A stretch of 64,000 nucleotides of DNA from Vibrio cidicii (GCF_009763805.1 NZ_CP046804.1:1612001-1676000), one strand, 5' to 3'. Counted from the first letter of the stretch, positions 19,749-33,653 are shown. Notes: a model not told the origin generated them from the sequence alone. Made by a program: numbers and translations.

Positions 19749-20829
19749 TTAAAGCACGCCTTTGCTGCTTGGCAATTCGGTTCCTTCCACTTTAATCGCT
19801 TGGCGTAAAGTGCGACCAAACGCTTTAAATAAACTTTCGATGATGTGGTGATCATTGTCACCCGAAGAAGAAAGATGCAGTGTGCAAGCTAAGGTATCAG
19901 TGAGCGAACGGAAGAAATGCACCACCATCTCGGTGGAGAGATCGCCGACCTGCTCGCGGCTAAATTTCGCGTCAAATTTCAGGTATGGTCGGCCAGAGAG
20001 ATCCAAGGCGCACTGCGCCAAACATTCGTCCATTGGCAAGCTGAAACCAAAACGGCCAATACCACGCTTATCACCTAGCGCTTCTTTCAGTGCCTGACCA
20101 AGCGCCAGTGCGGTATCTTCGATAGTGTGATGATCATCGATATGCAGATCGCCCTGCACTTGACACACCATTTTGAATCCGCCGTGCGTGGCAATTTGAT
20201 CGAGCATATGGTCGAAAAAACCAAGACCAGTAGAGATCTCATTACCACCTTGCTCATCAAGATTAACCACCACTTTGATGTCAGTTTCTTTGGTGGTGCG
20301 AACTACCTCAGCAACACGCGCTTTCAAGGTGAGATCTTTTAGGATCTGTTTCCAGCCCATGTTTTCTGGGTGGTATTGAATACCGCGAATGGCCATGTTC
20401 TCCGCCAGTTGGAGATCCGTTTGACGATCGCCAATCACGTAAGAATTCTGGAAATCCACTTTTCCGGCCTGTAAGTACGCTTTGACTAAACCAAGCTTAG
20501 GTTTACGACACGAACAGTTTCTCACGCTCAAAATGGGGGCAGATCAATACATCGTCGAATTTCACACCCTGTGATTCGAAAATCTCCATCATCATATTGT
20601 GCGGTGCGTCGAAATCTTCCTGCGGATAACTGTCGGTCCCCAAACCGTCTTGGTTGGTCACCATCACCAAGCGGTAACCTGCCGCTTGCAGCGATAACAG
20701 ACTTGGAATAACAAATGGCTCCAGTTTCAGCTTATCTAGACGGTCTACCTGAAAATCCACCGGTGGCTCGACAATCAAGGTGCCATCTCGGTCGATGAAA
20801 AGAATTTTTTGTTGCTTGCTCACGCTCAC
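19749..20829 (-). pseudogene. hisB: HisB bifunctional enzyme, split by a one-base insertion
   Basis: Histidinol-phosphatase (HAD domain, LFIDRDGTL near residue 10) fused to imidazoleglycerol-phosphate dehydratase ([39 protein letters not shown]). The first frame ends after CPHFEREK; the second resumes with [15 protein letters not shown]. Deleting one base from GTTTC at 20517-20521 (GAAAC coding) gives [11 protein letters not shown], matching the zinc-binding CxC region of E. coli HisB, and a protein of about 357-359 residues. Start is a GTG: 20829, or more likely 20823, which has better spacing from AAGGA. Probably a read error. Confidence 0.92.
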
Positions 20830-20882
20830 TTCCTTATTTTTTTACCCTACGTCAATGCTGGCTCAGGGCGATGCATTCTGCT

Positions 20883-23230
<2,348 letters not shown>

Positions 23231-23235
23231 GCTGC

Positions 23236-24132
23236 TTACTCCATCATCTTCTCAATTGGCAGTACTAGGATAGAACTCGCACCGAGTTCTTTCAGCTGTT
23301 CCATCGTTTCCCAGAATAGGTTTTCTGTACTCACCAGATGTACCGCCACTCTTTGCTTTTCCGCAGACAGCGGCAGTACCGTTGGATCTTCCGCACCAGG
23401 AAGAAGTGCTTTTACCTGTTCCAGCTTATCCACAGGTGCGTGCAACATGATGTATTTAGACTCTTTTGCTTGCTGAACTCCTTGCATACGAGTCAGCAGT
23501 TTTTCAATCAGATTTTGTTTGTCTGCGTCAAACTGCCCTGCACGTTGGATCAGCGTCGCTTTCGATTGAAAGATGACCTCAACCTCTTTCAAACCGTTCG
23601 CCTCTAAAGTGGCTCCAGTGGAGACCAAATCGGCAATCGCGTCCGCCAAGCCGGCACGCGGAGCTACTTCAACCGAGCCAGTCAGCATACAGGTCGAAAA
23701 TGGTACACCCTGCTCATCCATGTAAGCTTTTAGTAGCTGCGGATAGGTGGTCGCTATGCGTTTACCAGCTAAATCTTTAGGCCCGTTGTACACCGCGTCT
23801 TTATCTAAGGCAATCGATAGACGACAGCCGCCGAAATCTAAACGTCTTAGTGTTTCGAACTGACACGCAGTCCCGGTCGCTTTGCGCTCCAAGCGCACCT
23901 CTTCCAAGACGTTTTCACCGATAAAACCGAGATCCACCACGCCATCCATGATTAAACCTGGGATGTCGTCATCACGGACTAAGAGTAAATCGATAGGCAT
24001 ATTTTCAGAGTGAACCACGAGGCGCTCACCCATGATGTTGAACTTAACACCGCATTTTTTCAGCAGCAGTTGGCATTCTTGGCTCAAACGGCCTTTTTTC
24101 TGAATAGCGATTCTTAAACGTTGTGTTGGCAT
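23236..24132 (-). CDS. hisG: ATP phosphoribosyltransferase
   Basis: First and feedback-regulated step of histidine synthesis. I take the ATG at 24132 ([18 protein letters not shown]), giving 298 residues of the long HisG form that has its own C-terminal ACT-like regulatory domain (about 225-298, [19 protein letters not shown]). PRPP-binding loop residues are in [14 protein letters not shown]. It is the first structural gene of the operon, 51 bases after the attenuator hairpin. Confidence 0.96.
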   Translation of the reverse strand: MPTQRLRIAIQKKGRLSQECQLLLKKCGVKFNIMGERLVVHSENMPIDLLLVRDDDIPGLIMDGVVDLGFIGENVLEEVRLERKATGTACQFETLRRLDFGGCRLSIALDKDAVYNGPKDLAGKRIATTYPQLLKAYMDEQGVPFSTCMLTGSVEVAPRAGLADAIADLVSTGATLEANGLKEVEVIFQSKATLIQRAGQFDADKQNLIEKLLTRMQGVQQAKESKYIMLHAPVDKLEQVKALLPGAEDPTVLPLSAEKQRVAVHLVSTENLFWETMEQLKELGASSILVLPIEKMME

Positions 24133-24182
24133 GACATAATCCCTGTGCTTCAATTTGAAATAGTTAAACCGTTGAAATTAAA

Positions 24183-24216
24183 AAACCCTCGGAAGATGTT
24201 GGTCTCCCGAGGGTTT
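24183..24216 (-). terminator. his operon attenuator
   Basis: AAACCCTCGG / CCGAGGGTTT stem, followed on the transcribed (leftward) strand by a T run, placed between the hisL leader peptide and hisG. The region 24225-24285 contains the alternative pairing segments (GGGAGA, CCGGAAG) expected for antitermination when ribosomes stall at His codons. Confidence 0.9.
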
Positions 24217-24288
24217 AAAATCTGAATTCGACGATTTTCACCTCCGGAAGATTCCTGTCTCCCGGGTATGCGCTCATCTCCCGAAAGA

Positions 24289-24321
24289 CTAGGCTGGGTG
24301 ATGATGGTGATGAATGTTCAT
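24289..24321 (-). CDS. hisL: his operon leader peptide
   Basis: An ATG at 24321 opens a ten-codon frame MNIHHHHHPA ending in TAG at 24289-24291. Five consecutive His codons just before an attenuator hairpin are the hallmark of the histidine leader. Stalling at these codons when charged tRNA-His is scarce would favour the antiterminator and read-through into hisG. Confidence 0.93.
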   Translation of the reverse strand: MNIHHHHHPA

Positions 24322-24444
24322 TACAAAACTGCGCATACTTATTTGCTCTTAACGTCGTTGACTTTGTTGCTAACCACACTAACCAAGCTGTGGAAATTTT
24401 GCAATAGTTTATTTTCAAAAATGACCAAATTGTATATGACAAAT

Positions 24445-24472
24445 AAAATGGGAGGTCGACGCCTCCCATTTT
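24445..24472 (-). terminator. terminator of the NhaC-family gene
   Basis: AAAATGGGAGG / CCTCCCATTTTA stem with a six-base loop, located 20 bases after the stop of the transporter gene. Its other side faces the his promoter region (24322-24444). Confidence 0.8.
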
Positions 24473-24492
24473 ACTTTTTATAAATCATTGAG

Positions 24493-26094
24493 TTAAGCTT
24501 TCTGCAAAGTCACTCTTTTGCATTTAGACATCCAAGAAAACACCGCGCACACGACGATGAAAGCGACACTCGCAGCGGCCAGAGAGAGCGTTACTGACGC
24601 CGTCATGCCAAGAGCCACAAAGCCGATACAAGAGACAAGTGCAACAGCAAGTGCATAAGGCAACTGAGTCGCGACATGGTCAATGTGATTACAACGCGCC
24701 CCGGTCGATGACAAAATCGTGGTATCTGAAATCGGCGAACAGTGATCACCAAAGACCGAACCAGCCAAGACTGCACTCAACATTGGCAGCATCAACGCGA
24801 TGTCGGTCGCACCAGCCATATCACCTGCGATTGGCAACATAATGCCAAACGTGCCCCAAGAGGTGCCCGTTGAAAACGCCATCAAACCGGATAGTAGGAA
24901 CAGAATCACAGGTAACCAATGGGAATCAATATTGCCTTGCGCCATCGTCGACAAGTACGATCCTGTCTTCATGTCGCCAATCACGGAACCGATCGTCCAG
25001 GCAAATACAAGAATCAAAATCGCGCCAAACATTGATTTCGCACCAATCCACAAGGTGCGAGCAATTTCGACTAATGCAAGGCCCTGTTTTAGCACGGTGA
25101 ACAGCGCAACGGCTAGACCGACTAAACCACCGTAAATCAGCGAAGTGCCAACATTCGTATTTTCAAATGCTCCCAGAAGATTAAACGCTTTTCCATCGGC
25201 AGCCAGCGCTTGTGCTCCGGTGTAAAGCATCGAAGCAACAGTGGCAATAATCAGAGCAACGATTGGCAAAACGAGATCGGATACTTTTCCTTTTTCGCTT
25301 TCTCGGATATCCAGCTCTTCGTCGATTTCATGGGCTTCTTTAAGATCGGTTTCCGAGTCATTGTCGAATCCACGTCCTTGCGAAGCGGCAATTTCATGCT
25401 CGCGCATTTTGCCAATATCAAGGCCAAACCAAGCCACAGCAAATACCATCAGCAGGGCAAAGATTGCGTAAAAATTCATTGGAACCAAACGCAGGTATGC
25501 CCCTAACGCTGAATATTCAGTGATGCCATGTGAAACCAAAATGCCGCCGATGATGGTCATGATGTACGCACCCCAGCTTGACGCTGGCATCACAACACAC
25601 ATCGGCGCAGCAGTAGAGTCGAGAATGTAAGCCAGCTTGGCGCGAGAAACGTAGAATCGATCGGTAACAGGGCGAGAAATTGCACCTACAGCTAGGCTGT
25701 TAAAATAGTCATCAACAAAAATGAATACGCCTAAAAATGCCGCAAGCAGTTTAGAACCGCGCTTACTTTTTACTCGCGATTGTGCCCATTCGGCAAACGC
25801 ACGAGTACCGCCGGAAAGAGTAAGTAACGCGGTAGTCATACCGAGTAGCAAAAGAAAACCCACAATACTCATATTCCAAGTATTGAGGCCGCCATCTTCA
25901 ACGAAAACAGCGGATACTTTTTCACCAACATAAGTGGCTGCGTTGATTACAGAGTAACTGTTGAGCAAAATAGCTCCGAGAATGATACCAACACCCAGAG
26001 AAACCAGCACCTTACGGGTCAATATCGCTAGGGTAAGCGCCACTATTGGCGGTAGTAGAGAAATCGGAGATGTAGAAAAATCTATTAAATTCAT
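24493..26094 (-). CDS. NhaC-family Na+/H+ antiporter-like transporter, probably for lysine
   Basis: A 533-residue inner-membrane protein starting MNLIDFSTSPISLLPP, with about eleven hydrophobic helices and a charged cytoplasmic loop (residues about 235-270, DNDSETDLKEAHEIDEELD). NhaC signatures include FVFVDDYFNS-like IFVDDYFNSLAVG, GTSWGTFGIMLP and GDHCSPISDTTILSS. The ATG at 26094 is preferred over an upstream in-frame ATG because the hydrophobic start follows it directly. A lysine riboswitch lies upstream, which in Vibrio and Shewanella marks this NhaC subgroup as a predicted lysine transporter. That assignment is from comparative genomics, not from residues. Confidence 0.88.
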   Translation of the reverse strand: MNLIDFSTSPISLLPPIVALTLAILTRKVLVSLGVGIILGAILLNSYSVINAATYVGEKVSAVFVEDGGLNTWNMSIVGFLLLLGMTTALLTLSGGTRAFAEWAQSRVKSKRGSKLLAAFLGVFIFVDDYFNSLAVGAISRPVTDRFYVSRAKLAYILDSTAAPMCVVMPASSWGAYIMTIIGGILVSHGITEYSALGAYLRLVPMNFYAIFALLMVFAVAWFGLDIGKMREHEIAASQGRGFDNDSETDLKEAHEIDEELDIRESEKGKVSDLVLPIVALIIATVASMLYTGAQALAADGKAFNLLGAFENTNVGTSLIYGGLVGLAVALFTVLKQGLALVEIARTLWIGAKSMFGAILILVFAWTIGSVIGDMKTGSYLSTMAQGNIDSHWLPVILFLLSGLMAFSTGTSWGTFGIMLPIAGDMAGATDIALMLPMLSAVLAGSVFGDHCSPISDTTILSSTGARCNHIDHVATQLPYALAVALVSCIGFVALGMTASVTLSLAAASVAFIVVCAVFSWMSKCKRVTLQKA

Positions 26095-26204
26095 GATCTT
26101 CAAAAACCAGTTTTTGGTTAGAGATCTACTGCAGAACAAACCGTCAGAAATATTTCTGATGTTTTTGTTGAACTAAGCGACAGGGAAGTGAACACTTCAC
26201 CCAA

Positions 26205-26390
26205 CCCTACAGTAGCGCTCCATAGTTTATAGATAAAAGACTATGGCAGTGTTGTTCCTATTCGAATACAACACCAGCAAGCCGCTTTGATATGCAACTT
26301 ACTTCGGCAACTTACACCTTTCACTATTATTCATTGGCATCACCCCAATAATAGTTACTCTTTGTCGTTGCGCCTCTACGGCGATAACTT
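26205..26390 (-). promoter_or_regulatory. lysine riboswitch
   Basis: On the leftward strand the leader has, in order, GTAGAGGCGCAA, AGTAAC, a hairpin with GGGGTGATGCC, GTGAAAGGTG, TTGCCGAAG, GCTTGCTGGTGTTG with its partner AACAACACTG, and finally GCGCTACTGTA. This is the conserved order of the lysine (L-box) aptamer. A further hairpin at 26183-26202 between aptamer and gene, without a T run, could be the expression platform. It would lower transporter expression when lysine is plentiful. Confidence 0.88.
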
Positions 26391-26843
26391 ATTTTTGACC
26401 ATTTATTGTTTATAAAAACAACAAACCCACCAAGTTATCGCATCAGGTAGGCGTCATTGTACTCATCCTCATAGGCTTTGCAATACATCTGTCTAAAAAC
26501 ATCACCGAATAAAACAAAGAAAAATGGGCACGATATGTATCCAGTTGCGTCAGCATGTATAAACGGAGGTGTCATTTTTATCACGCTCAGATATGAATGA
26601 TAGATGTGAATTACACTTAATGCATAACATTTGTCACAAAAAACTTGCGCAGCTAGCACGAGTCTATAGATAAGGCATCGAATATAAAGTTAGTAACGAT
26701 TAAACAATAAAAAAAACGCTATAAATATTGCTTATATCGTGTTTAGCGTTAATATTAGCATCGTAAAGAATTTAATCTTATTCGTTTTATCTGAACCTCG
26801 ATATTATTATTGCGATGTCGACTTACTTAACATAGGAAAGGTT
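26391..26843. other. intergenic region between the riboswitch and hns
   Basis: An A+T-rich stretch between divergent genes that must contain both promoters; the part just before hns has long A/T tracts, as is usual for an autoregulated H-NS gene. One 74-codon leftward frame inside it shows no family signature and is not annotated. Confidence 0.4.
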
Positions 26844-27257
26844 ATGTCGGAACTAACAAAGACTCTACTTAATATTCGCAGCCTACGTGCTTACGCAAGA
26901 GAACTCACTCTAGAGCAACTAGAAGAAGCATTGGACAAACTGTCAACCGTCGTTGCTGAGCGTCAAGAAGCAGAAGCGGAAGAGCGTGCGGCAAAAGCTG
27001 AACAAGAAGCAAGACTGGCTGCAATTGCAGAGCAGATTGCAAAAGACGGCATTGACGTTGATGCGCTAATCAGCGCGCTTTCTGGCGAAACCAAAAGCAA
27101 GAGCAAAGGTAAAAGTAAACGTGCTCCACGTCCTGCCAAATACAAATATGTTGATGTAAACGGCGAAGAAAAGACTTGGACAGGCCAAGGTCGTACTCCA
27201 TCAGCAATTCAAGCGCAGCTAGATGCAGGTAAATCTCTAGAAGACTTCGAAATCTAG
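26844..27257 (+). CDS. hns: H-NS family nucleoid protein
   Basis: Global silencer of A+T-rich DNA. The ATG at 26844 follows AGGAAAGG and gives 137 residues. The N-terminal dimerisation helices (about 1-65, coiled coil [20 protein letters not shown]) are joined by a basic linker ([14 protein letters not shown]) to the DNA-binding domain. That domain reads [21 protein letters not shown], with the TWTGQGRTP core loop containing the QGR minor-groove hook. A longer in-frame start (26739) lacks a ribosome-binding site. Followed by a strong terminator. Confidence 0.96.
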   Translation: MSELTKTLLNIRSLRAYARELTLEQLEEALDKLSTVVAERQEAEAEERAAKAEQEARLAAIAEQIAKDGIDVDALISALSGETKSKSKGKSKRAPRPAKYKYVDVNGEEKTWTGQGRTPSAIQAQLDAGKSLEDFEI

Positions 27258-27272
27258 TCTTTGCATTATATA

Positions 27273-27299
27273 AAAAAGGCTCCTTACGGAGCCTTTTTA
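27273..27299 (+). terminator. rho-independent terminator of hns
   Basis: AAAAAAGGCTCC / GGAGCCTTTTT with a TTAC loop, between convergent hns and gsk; A and T flanks suit both directions. Confidence 0.9.
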
Positions 27300-27307
27300 T
27301 TTTCTAT

Positions 27308-28612
27308 TTAACGTTCCCAATACGCTTCTTCTAAGCTATCTTCCCGTTCTGGTAAGCCACGGGACAAACGCGGTGAGTGCTGAGCAAGAACTTCGTAACT
27401 GGCGCGATTTGCATACTTACACACTTGAGAAAAAGATGAATAAGTGAGAAATTCGTGCACATGCTTGCTTGAGTTGGGCACATTCTCTTTATGATATTTA
27501 TTCGCCGACATATCGTGCAACACCGCAGAAAGCGCCGCATCGCCCGCACCATTGGTATTTTTAATTTTCTCAGGGCCACCCATATATGGTGAAATATGTG
27601 AATAAACTTTAATGGGATTTTCACATGAGGCTTTTCGAGTCGGGCGACTAAATTCATAGCGATTAAATTCTGCAATGCAGCCTGGCAAAAGAGGCAATGA
27701 TGTTTCACGCTTAGCGCTCTCTTCGGTGTAACCCGCCATAAATAATCCAAGTGGTCCAGCAGTACACAATACCAAGTCAGCCCAATCGAGAGTTTTATCT
27801 GAAGCAGCAAGCGGATCGCTTTCACCGGTTAATGCCTCAGCTTCATCTTCATTCATCGCAACGACCGTAACATGATCATGAATAAATGCTTGCCAAAACT
27901 GCGGATCGTCCTGAATAACAAACTTAGTACCAAGGGTTAGTACAACAGGCACATTATATTTTTTCGCGTACTCGATCGCTTTCATTGTGGCTTGCGGCAT
28001 GGGATCGCCTTCTTTACAACGAATCAAATAAGCCGTCAAAACCAAAGCAGAGGCTTTTTTAAAAATCTTTTCAGGGATACTTTGCGGCTTCAATTGGTTC
28101 ATTTGGCCTTCGCTGATCGCGAATGTTCGTTCACCATCTTCGGTAATTAGCGCAAAACAGCGGCCTATTGCTCCATCAACACCTTGCAAGTAATTGAGAT
28201 CCATACGGCTGGATGTATTACATAAATAACGATAACCGTAGCTGCCAATTTTAATATCTTGGCTCATGACACCGAGTAGCGTTGAGCGATCATCTGCCAA
28301 TACAGAGTAGTTGTGCAATGTATTTCCTATCGTCCCACCCGCATATTCGTTGGTAATCAAATTCTCTTGTTTTAATTGCTGGTAAAGTGTTTCTGCTGTT
28401 TGGTCATCAATAACTAGTGAGTGACCTTTACTCAGACCGTATTTCTCAATCACCTCTGACGTCACTTTCGCTTCAATATCCACCAAAGTTTGGTCAATAC
28501 CGATAACATGTGTACGCGTCATTCGTTTGCTTTCCTGCGCTTGGCTCACCAGCGGATCGCGGGCATGTACAGGAAAATAATGCTTTGATTTGCGTTGTCC
28601 GGGAAATTTCAT
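27308..28612 (-). CDS. gsk: inosine/guanosine kinase
   Basis: Phosphorylates guanosine and inosine in purine salvage. 434 residues beginning MKFPGQRKSKHYFPVHARDP, nearly identical at the start to E. coli Gsk. PfkB-family features are AGGTIGNTLHNYSVL and the anion hole and catalytic base in NTNGAGDAALSAV. The full frame is uninterrupted to GLPEREDSLEEAYWER, matching the E. coli C-terminus. Confidence 0.97.
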   Translation of the reverse strand: MKFPGQRKSKHYFPVHARDPLVSQAQESKRMTRTHVIGIDQTLVDIEAKVTSEVIEKYGLSKGHSLVIDDQTAETLYQQLKQENLITNEYAGGTIGNTLHNYSVLADDRSTLLGVMSQDIKIGSYGYRYLCNTSSRMDLNYLQGVDGAIGRCFALITEDGERTFAISEGQMNQLKPQSIPEKIFKKASALVLTAYLIRCKEGDPMPQATMKAIEYAKKYNVPVVLTLGTKFVIQDDPQFWQAFIHDHVTVVAMNEDEAEALTGESDPLAASDKTLDWADLVLCTAGPLGLFMAGYTEESAKRETSLPLLPGCIAEFNRYEFSRPTRKASCENPIKVYSHISPYMGGPEKIKNTNGAGDAALSAVLHDMSANKYHKENVPNSSKHVHEFLTYSSFSQVCKYANRASYEVLAQHSPRLSRGLPEREDSLEEAYWER

Positions 28613-28729
28613 AGTGTTCGTCTGAGTAAGGGGTTAAAAAAGAGAGCGGATTCTAACCTGCTGCCTAACCAGCGGCAATAAAGGCAATTATAGCAAACGT
28701 TTGCCCCGCTCTTTTTCTTTTGCGTGCGA

Positions 28730-28999
28730 TTATTCTCCTTCCATAAAGCCGAGGTCAGGTAGCTGATCAAGGTGCTCGGCGTAACGTTTGAGATTGAATT
28801 TTCCTTCATTTCGCATCACATCAAAAATCTCTATTGAAACAGCACATGCCATCATCGCAATGGCTTCCTCACGCGAATGACCAGTCATCATTAAACGCAT
28901 CAAAGTTTCTTTCACTTTAATTGGATTGCCATCTTCAAGTTGATTTTCGATGACTTCAATCAATTCTGCTTCTTCTATAAACTGGTTTTCGTTACTCAT
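28730..28999 (-). CDS. small acidic conserved hypothetical protein
   Basis: 89 residues, acidic and helical (MSNENQFIEEAELIEVIENQ; VKETLMRLMMTGHSREEAI; AMMACAVSIEIFDVMRNEGKF). I do not recognise a characterised family. It looks like a real gene: amphipathic regularity, a suitable ribosome-binding region, and a position between gsk and divergent mnmA. No membrane segment or signal peptide. Confidence 0.7.
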   Translation of the reverse strand: MSNENQFIEEAELIEVIENQLEDGNPIKVKETLMRLMMTGHSREEAIAMMACAVSIEIFDVMRNEGKFNLKRYAEHLDQLPDLGFMEGE

Positions 29000-29190
29000 A
29001 AACTTTGTTCCGATTTGAAATTTGGCCCACTATGCCACAGTTCGCTTTTCTCTACGCACTCTATTATCGATGGCACAACTATTTTGCGGAAAAATTCGGC
29101 AAAACGATTTGTGATTGCCGTCGCGGATCTGTTGCCGCTGTATGCTTTCTGTTAGAATCTGCGTCCAGTTAATTGAAGTGGTGTTAAGTA

Positions 29191-30315
29191 ATGTCTGATA
29201 ACAGCCAAAAGAAGGTCATCGTTGGCATGTCCGGCGGTGTAGATTCATCGGTTTCTGCCTATCTCCTCAAGCAACAAGGCTATCAAGTCGAAGGCCTGTT
29301 TATGAAGAACTGGGAAGAAGATGATAACTCTGAGTATTGTACCGCAGCCGAAGATTTAGCGGACGCTCAAGCTGTTTGCGATAAACTTGGCATTCACCTG
29401 CATACGATTAATTTTGCCGCAGAATATTGGGACAATGTGTTCGAATATTTCCTTGCCGAGTACAAAGCAGGTCGAACGCCAAACCCAGACATTCTTTGTA
29501 ACAAAGAAATTAAGTTCAAAGCCTTCCTTGAGTTTGCCGATGAAGTTCTTGAGGCAGACTACATTGCGATGGGTCACTACGTGCGCCGAACTTTCCCTGT
29601 TAACGGTGAAAAGCCACAAATGCTGCGTGGTTTAGACGGCAATAAAGACCAAAGCTACTTTCTGTATACTTTGAGCCACGACCAAGTGGCGCGTAGCCTT
29701 TTCCCTGTCGGTGAGCTGGAAAAACCCGAAGTACGCCGTATCGCTGAAGAACAAGGTTTGATCACCGCGAAGAAAAAAGACTCGACCGGTATCTGTTTTA
29801 TCGGCGAACGCAAATTCACCGATTTTCTCAGCCGCTATTTGCCTGCTCAACCGGGCAACATTGAAACCCCAGAGGGTGAAATTGTTGGTCAGCACCAAGG
29901 TCTGATGTATCACACCTTAGGTCAACGTAAAGGCCTGCACATTGGTGGCCGCAAAGGCGGTGGTGGTAATGAAGAGCCTTGGTTTGTGGCCGAAAAAGAT
30001 CTCAAACGCAATGTGCTCATCGCAGTACAGGGACAAGAGCATCCGCTACTGAAATCTGAAGGCTTGGTCGCCTCTCAACTGCACTGGGTGGATCGTGAGC
30101 CAATTCGCGAAGTGATGAAATGCAGTGTAAAAACTCGTTATCGCCAGCAAGATATTGCTTGTACAATCATTCCTATTGATGATGACAACATTAAAGTGAT
30201 CTTTGATGAGGCGCAAATTGCCGTGACACCAGGGCAGTCGGCGGTTTTCTATCAGGGCGACGTTTGCCTTGGTGGCGGTATCATCGAAAAACGCATTCCA
30301 TACACTCAAGCTTAG
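29191..30315 (+). CDS. mnmA: tRNA-specific 2-thiouridylase
   Basis: Thiolates U34 of tRNA-Glu, -Gln and -Lys using sulfur relayed from IscS and the Tus proteins. 374 residues. The PP-loop is [15 protein letters not shown] (from residue 13), and the two catalytic cysteines are in [12 protein letters not shown] and [17 protein letters not shown] and the DQSYFLYTL motif are also present. It is followed 10 bases later by hflD, the usual mnmA-hflD-purB order. Confidence 0.97.
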   Translation: MSDNSQKKVIVGMSGGVDSSVSAYLLKQQGYQVEGLFMKNWEEDDNSEYCTAAEDLADAQAVCDKLGIHLHTINFAAEYWDNVFEYFLAEYKAGRTPNPDILCNKEIKFKAFLEFADEVLEADYIAMGHYVRRTFPVNGEKPQMLRGLDGNKDQSYFLYTLSHDQVARSLFPVGELEKPEVRRIAEEQGLITAKKKDSTGICFIGERKFTDFLSRYLPAQPGNIETPEGEIVGQHQGLMYHTLGQRKGLHIGGRKGGGGNEEPWFVAEKDLKRNVLIAVQGQEHPLLKSEGLVASQLHWVDREPIREVMKCSVKTRYRQQDIACTIIPIDDDNIKVIFDEAQIAVTPGQSAVFYQGDVCLGGGIIEKRIPYTQA

Positions 30316-30325
30316 GAGACGTTAC

Positions 30326-30943
30326 GTGGCGAATACACTTTATGACCGCACTATCGCATTTGCTGGCATGTGCCAAGCTGTAGCACTGGTTCAAGAAGTG
30401 GCGAAAAACGGACATTGTGATCAAGATGCCTTTGAAACGTCGATGAAAGCCATCGTGAATACCAATCCAGCCAACACACTGGATGTATTCGGCCATGAGC
30501 AAAGCCTCAAATTGGGGTTGGAATGTCTGGTCAAAGGCATCGACAGTACCCCTTCTGGCAACGAAATTACTCGCTATCTGATCAGTCTGATGGCCTTGGA
30601 AAGAAAGCTGGTACGTCGTAACGATGCGATGGCTCAGCTCGGCGACAGAATCCAGATGTTGCAGCGTCAAACAGAGCACTATGATCTCCTTGAAGAGCAG
30701 ATGATCAGCAATTTGGCAAGCGTTTATCTTGACGTAGTGAGTCCGATTGGCCCACGCATTCAGGTAAACGGCACCCCTTCTGTGCTGCGTCAAACTGCCA
30801 ATCAGCATAAGGTTCGGGCACTACTGCTCTCTGGTATTCGCTGCGCCGTATTGTGGCGTCAGGTTGGCGGCAAACGTCGCCACTTGATTTTCGGTCGTAA
30901 GAAGATGATCGAACAAGCCCAAATTCTCTTGGCCAGAATGTAA
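30326..30943 (+). CDS. hflD: high frequency lysogenization protein HflD homologue
   Basis: A membrane-peripheral all-helical protein of 205 residues; in E. coli it sequesters lambda CII, and its cellular role is unclear. The start is GTG at 30326 with AGGAG upstream, giving [19 protein letters not shown]. The C-terminus ([20 protein letters not shown]) is the conserved HflD end. Confidence 0.94.
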   Translation: MANTLYDRTIAFAGMCQAVALVQEVAKNGHCDQDAFETSMKAIVNTNPANTLDVFGHEQSLKLGLECLVKGIDSTPSGNEITRYLISLMALERKLVRRNDAMAQLGDRIQMLQRQTEHYDLLEEQMISNLASVYLDVVSPIGPRIQVNGTPSVLRQTANQHKVRALLLSGIRCAVLWRQVGGKRRHLIFGRKKMIEQAQILLARM

Positions 30944-30947
30944 CTGT

Positions 30948-30979
30948 TTAGCTCGCGATAAAACGCGAGCTAACTTTTT
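30948..30979 (+). terminator. rho-independent terminator after hflD
   Basis: TTAGCTCGCG / CGCGAGCTAA stem with a loop of about six bases, followed by CTTTTT. Confidence 0.88.
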
Positions 30980-30987
30980 CGGGCTAA

Positions 30988-32457
<1,470 letters not shown>

Positions 32458-32470
32458 GTCGCTCAGCGTT

Positions 32471-32505
32471 AAAAAAGGTTGATGTTTTTGCATCAACCTT
32501 TTTTT
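32471..32505 (+). terminator. rho-independent terminator of purB
   Basis: AAAAAAGGTTGATG / CATCAACCTTTTTTT stem-loop, lying between convergent purB and the DUF3833 gene, so it probably serves both. Confidence 0.92.
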
Positions 32506-32520
32506 GTTCACCAAACTTTA

Positions 32521-33072
32521 TTATTGCTTTTGGAAAAAGAGAGTAATCGTGCCTACCTCGATACCAAACTTCTTGATTTTGGTCAGGTTGAACACATGCT
32601 TGTCATCTTGACGATACAGCCAATCGTCAAAAGTAACCGTCACAGTGCTGTCATCCATTTTCAGTTCAAAGTCGTACTGCCATTGCAGCGCATTGCCCTG
32701 CTCGGCGCCGTGAGCCACGCCAATAATATCGTCAGCCTCTCCTTGATACTGGCCATTATCTAGGCGGGTAATTGTCCAGATGCGCTGATCGACTTCGCCA
32801 TCATCAAACACGAAGTCTTCCACCAGTGTAAGTTGGTTACCACTGACTTGGCCGACAATAGCGACCTCAAATCGCCGCGTCTGTAGGCCACTGTAGTCTT
32901 GCACCATACCCCATGCGTGTGTCTTTCCTACAAAATAGCCAAAAAGGTCAAAAGTCGGCGAGGTTGCTTTGTACTGGGTGAGATCCGTTGAACACGCACT
33001 CAACAAAAAACACAAGCAGGTGATCAGCCAGCTTTTCATCCCATTCGCTGGGAATTTCAATGTCCATTTCAT
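32521..33072 (-). CDS. DUF3833-family lipoprotein
   Basis: 183 residues. The lipobox LSAC follows a hydrophobic core, so the protein is a lipoprotein; an internal Met (33039, MKSWLITCLCFLLSAC) makes the tidier signal peptide, while the ATG at 33072 overlaps the upstream stop. The mature part is the DUF3833 beta-rich domain (TFDLFGYFVGKTHAWGMVQD; DWLYRQDDKHVFNLTKIKKFG). Last gene of a nine-gene operon connected with membrane-lipid modification. Biochemical role unknown. Confidence 0.85.
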   Translation of the reverse strand: MKWTLKFPANGMKSWLITCLCFLLSACSTDLTQYKATSPTFDLFGYFVGKTHAWGMVQDYSGLQTRRFEVAIVGQVSGNQLTLVEDFVFDDGEVDQRIWTITRLDNGQYQGEADDIIGVAHGAEQGNALQWQYDFELKMDDSTVTVTFDDWLYRQDDKHVFNLTKIKKFGIEVGTITLFFQKQ

Positions 33073-33653
33073 CGGCTTACCTGCCCTATAAGTTGTTGAC
33101 GAAGCTGCGGATAATTACTCTGCGGCGATAGCCAAATGGATAAAAAAGCGTCATTGAGCTCTTCATCGGCCACATAGCCAATCACTTCGTAGTCACTTTG
33201 CGCCAAGCGTTTAAACATCAGTTGCCCGGTTTGCCCGTCGGTCAGATAGGTAAGGCTATCACCCGCTTGAACATCCGGAAAAAGCTCACTGAGCACCGCT
33301 ATCCAACGTTGTTGCGCCGCTTTCGCAAAGCCAAGTTTCTGCCACTGCTGCTGCGTTGCTTTGAGCAGATCTTTTTGGCTGATATCACGCAGATAATTGA
33401 TCTCCAGTGCTAATGGATGAGGACTGACATCCGTCCCCTGTTCAAAACGCCCGGTTGAGGTCAAAAGGCGGGACTGGTAGATATCAAAAAACAGCCAGCT
33501 TAGCTGCGCCTCGCCAACGGTGCGCCATTGTCTCCAATTCTGGGTATCCGCACCGCTCAGTTGCGCTTTCACCGGCAACGCAGCACTCGCCACAATAAAC
33601 ATCGTTGCAACCAGAGTTTGCTTAACATGCGCTTTCACGAACGAAATTTCCAT
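33069..33653 (-). CDS. exported chalcone isomerase-like (CHAIN) protein
   Basis: 194 residues with a signal peptide (about 1-31, ASAALPVKA). The mature domain (WRTVGEAQLSWLFFDIYQS; LEINYLRDISQKDLLKAT) is the bacterial chalcone-isomerase-like fold. Such proteins accompany cfa/DUF3833 operons and are thought to bind fatty acids. It overlaps DUF2878 upstream (32 bases) and the DUF3833 gene downstream (4 bases), indicating coupled translation. Confidence 0.82.
   Translation of the reverse strand: MEISFVKAHVKQTLVATMFIVASAALPVKAQLSGADTQNWRQWRTVGEAQLSWLFFDIYQSRLLTSTGRFEQGTDVSPHPLALEINYLRDISQKDLLKATQQQWQKLGFAKAAQQRWIAVLSELFPDVQAGDSLTYLTDGQTGQLMFKRLAQSDYEVIGYVADEELNDAFLSIWLSPQSNYPQLRQQLIGQVSR

Noticed and set aside
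26435..26659. A 74-codon leftward frame upstream of hns
   Set aside because: No ribosome-binding site, no family resemblance, and it lies in the promoter and leader region between divergent genes.
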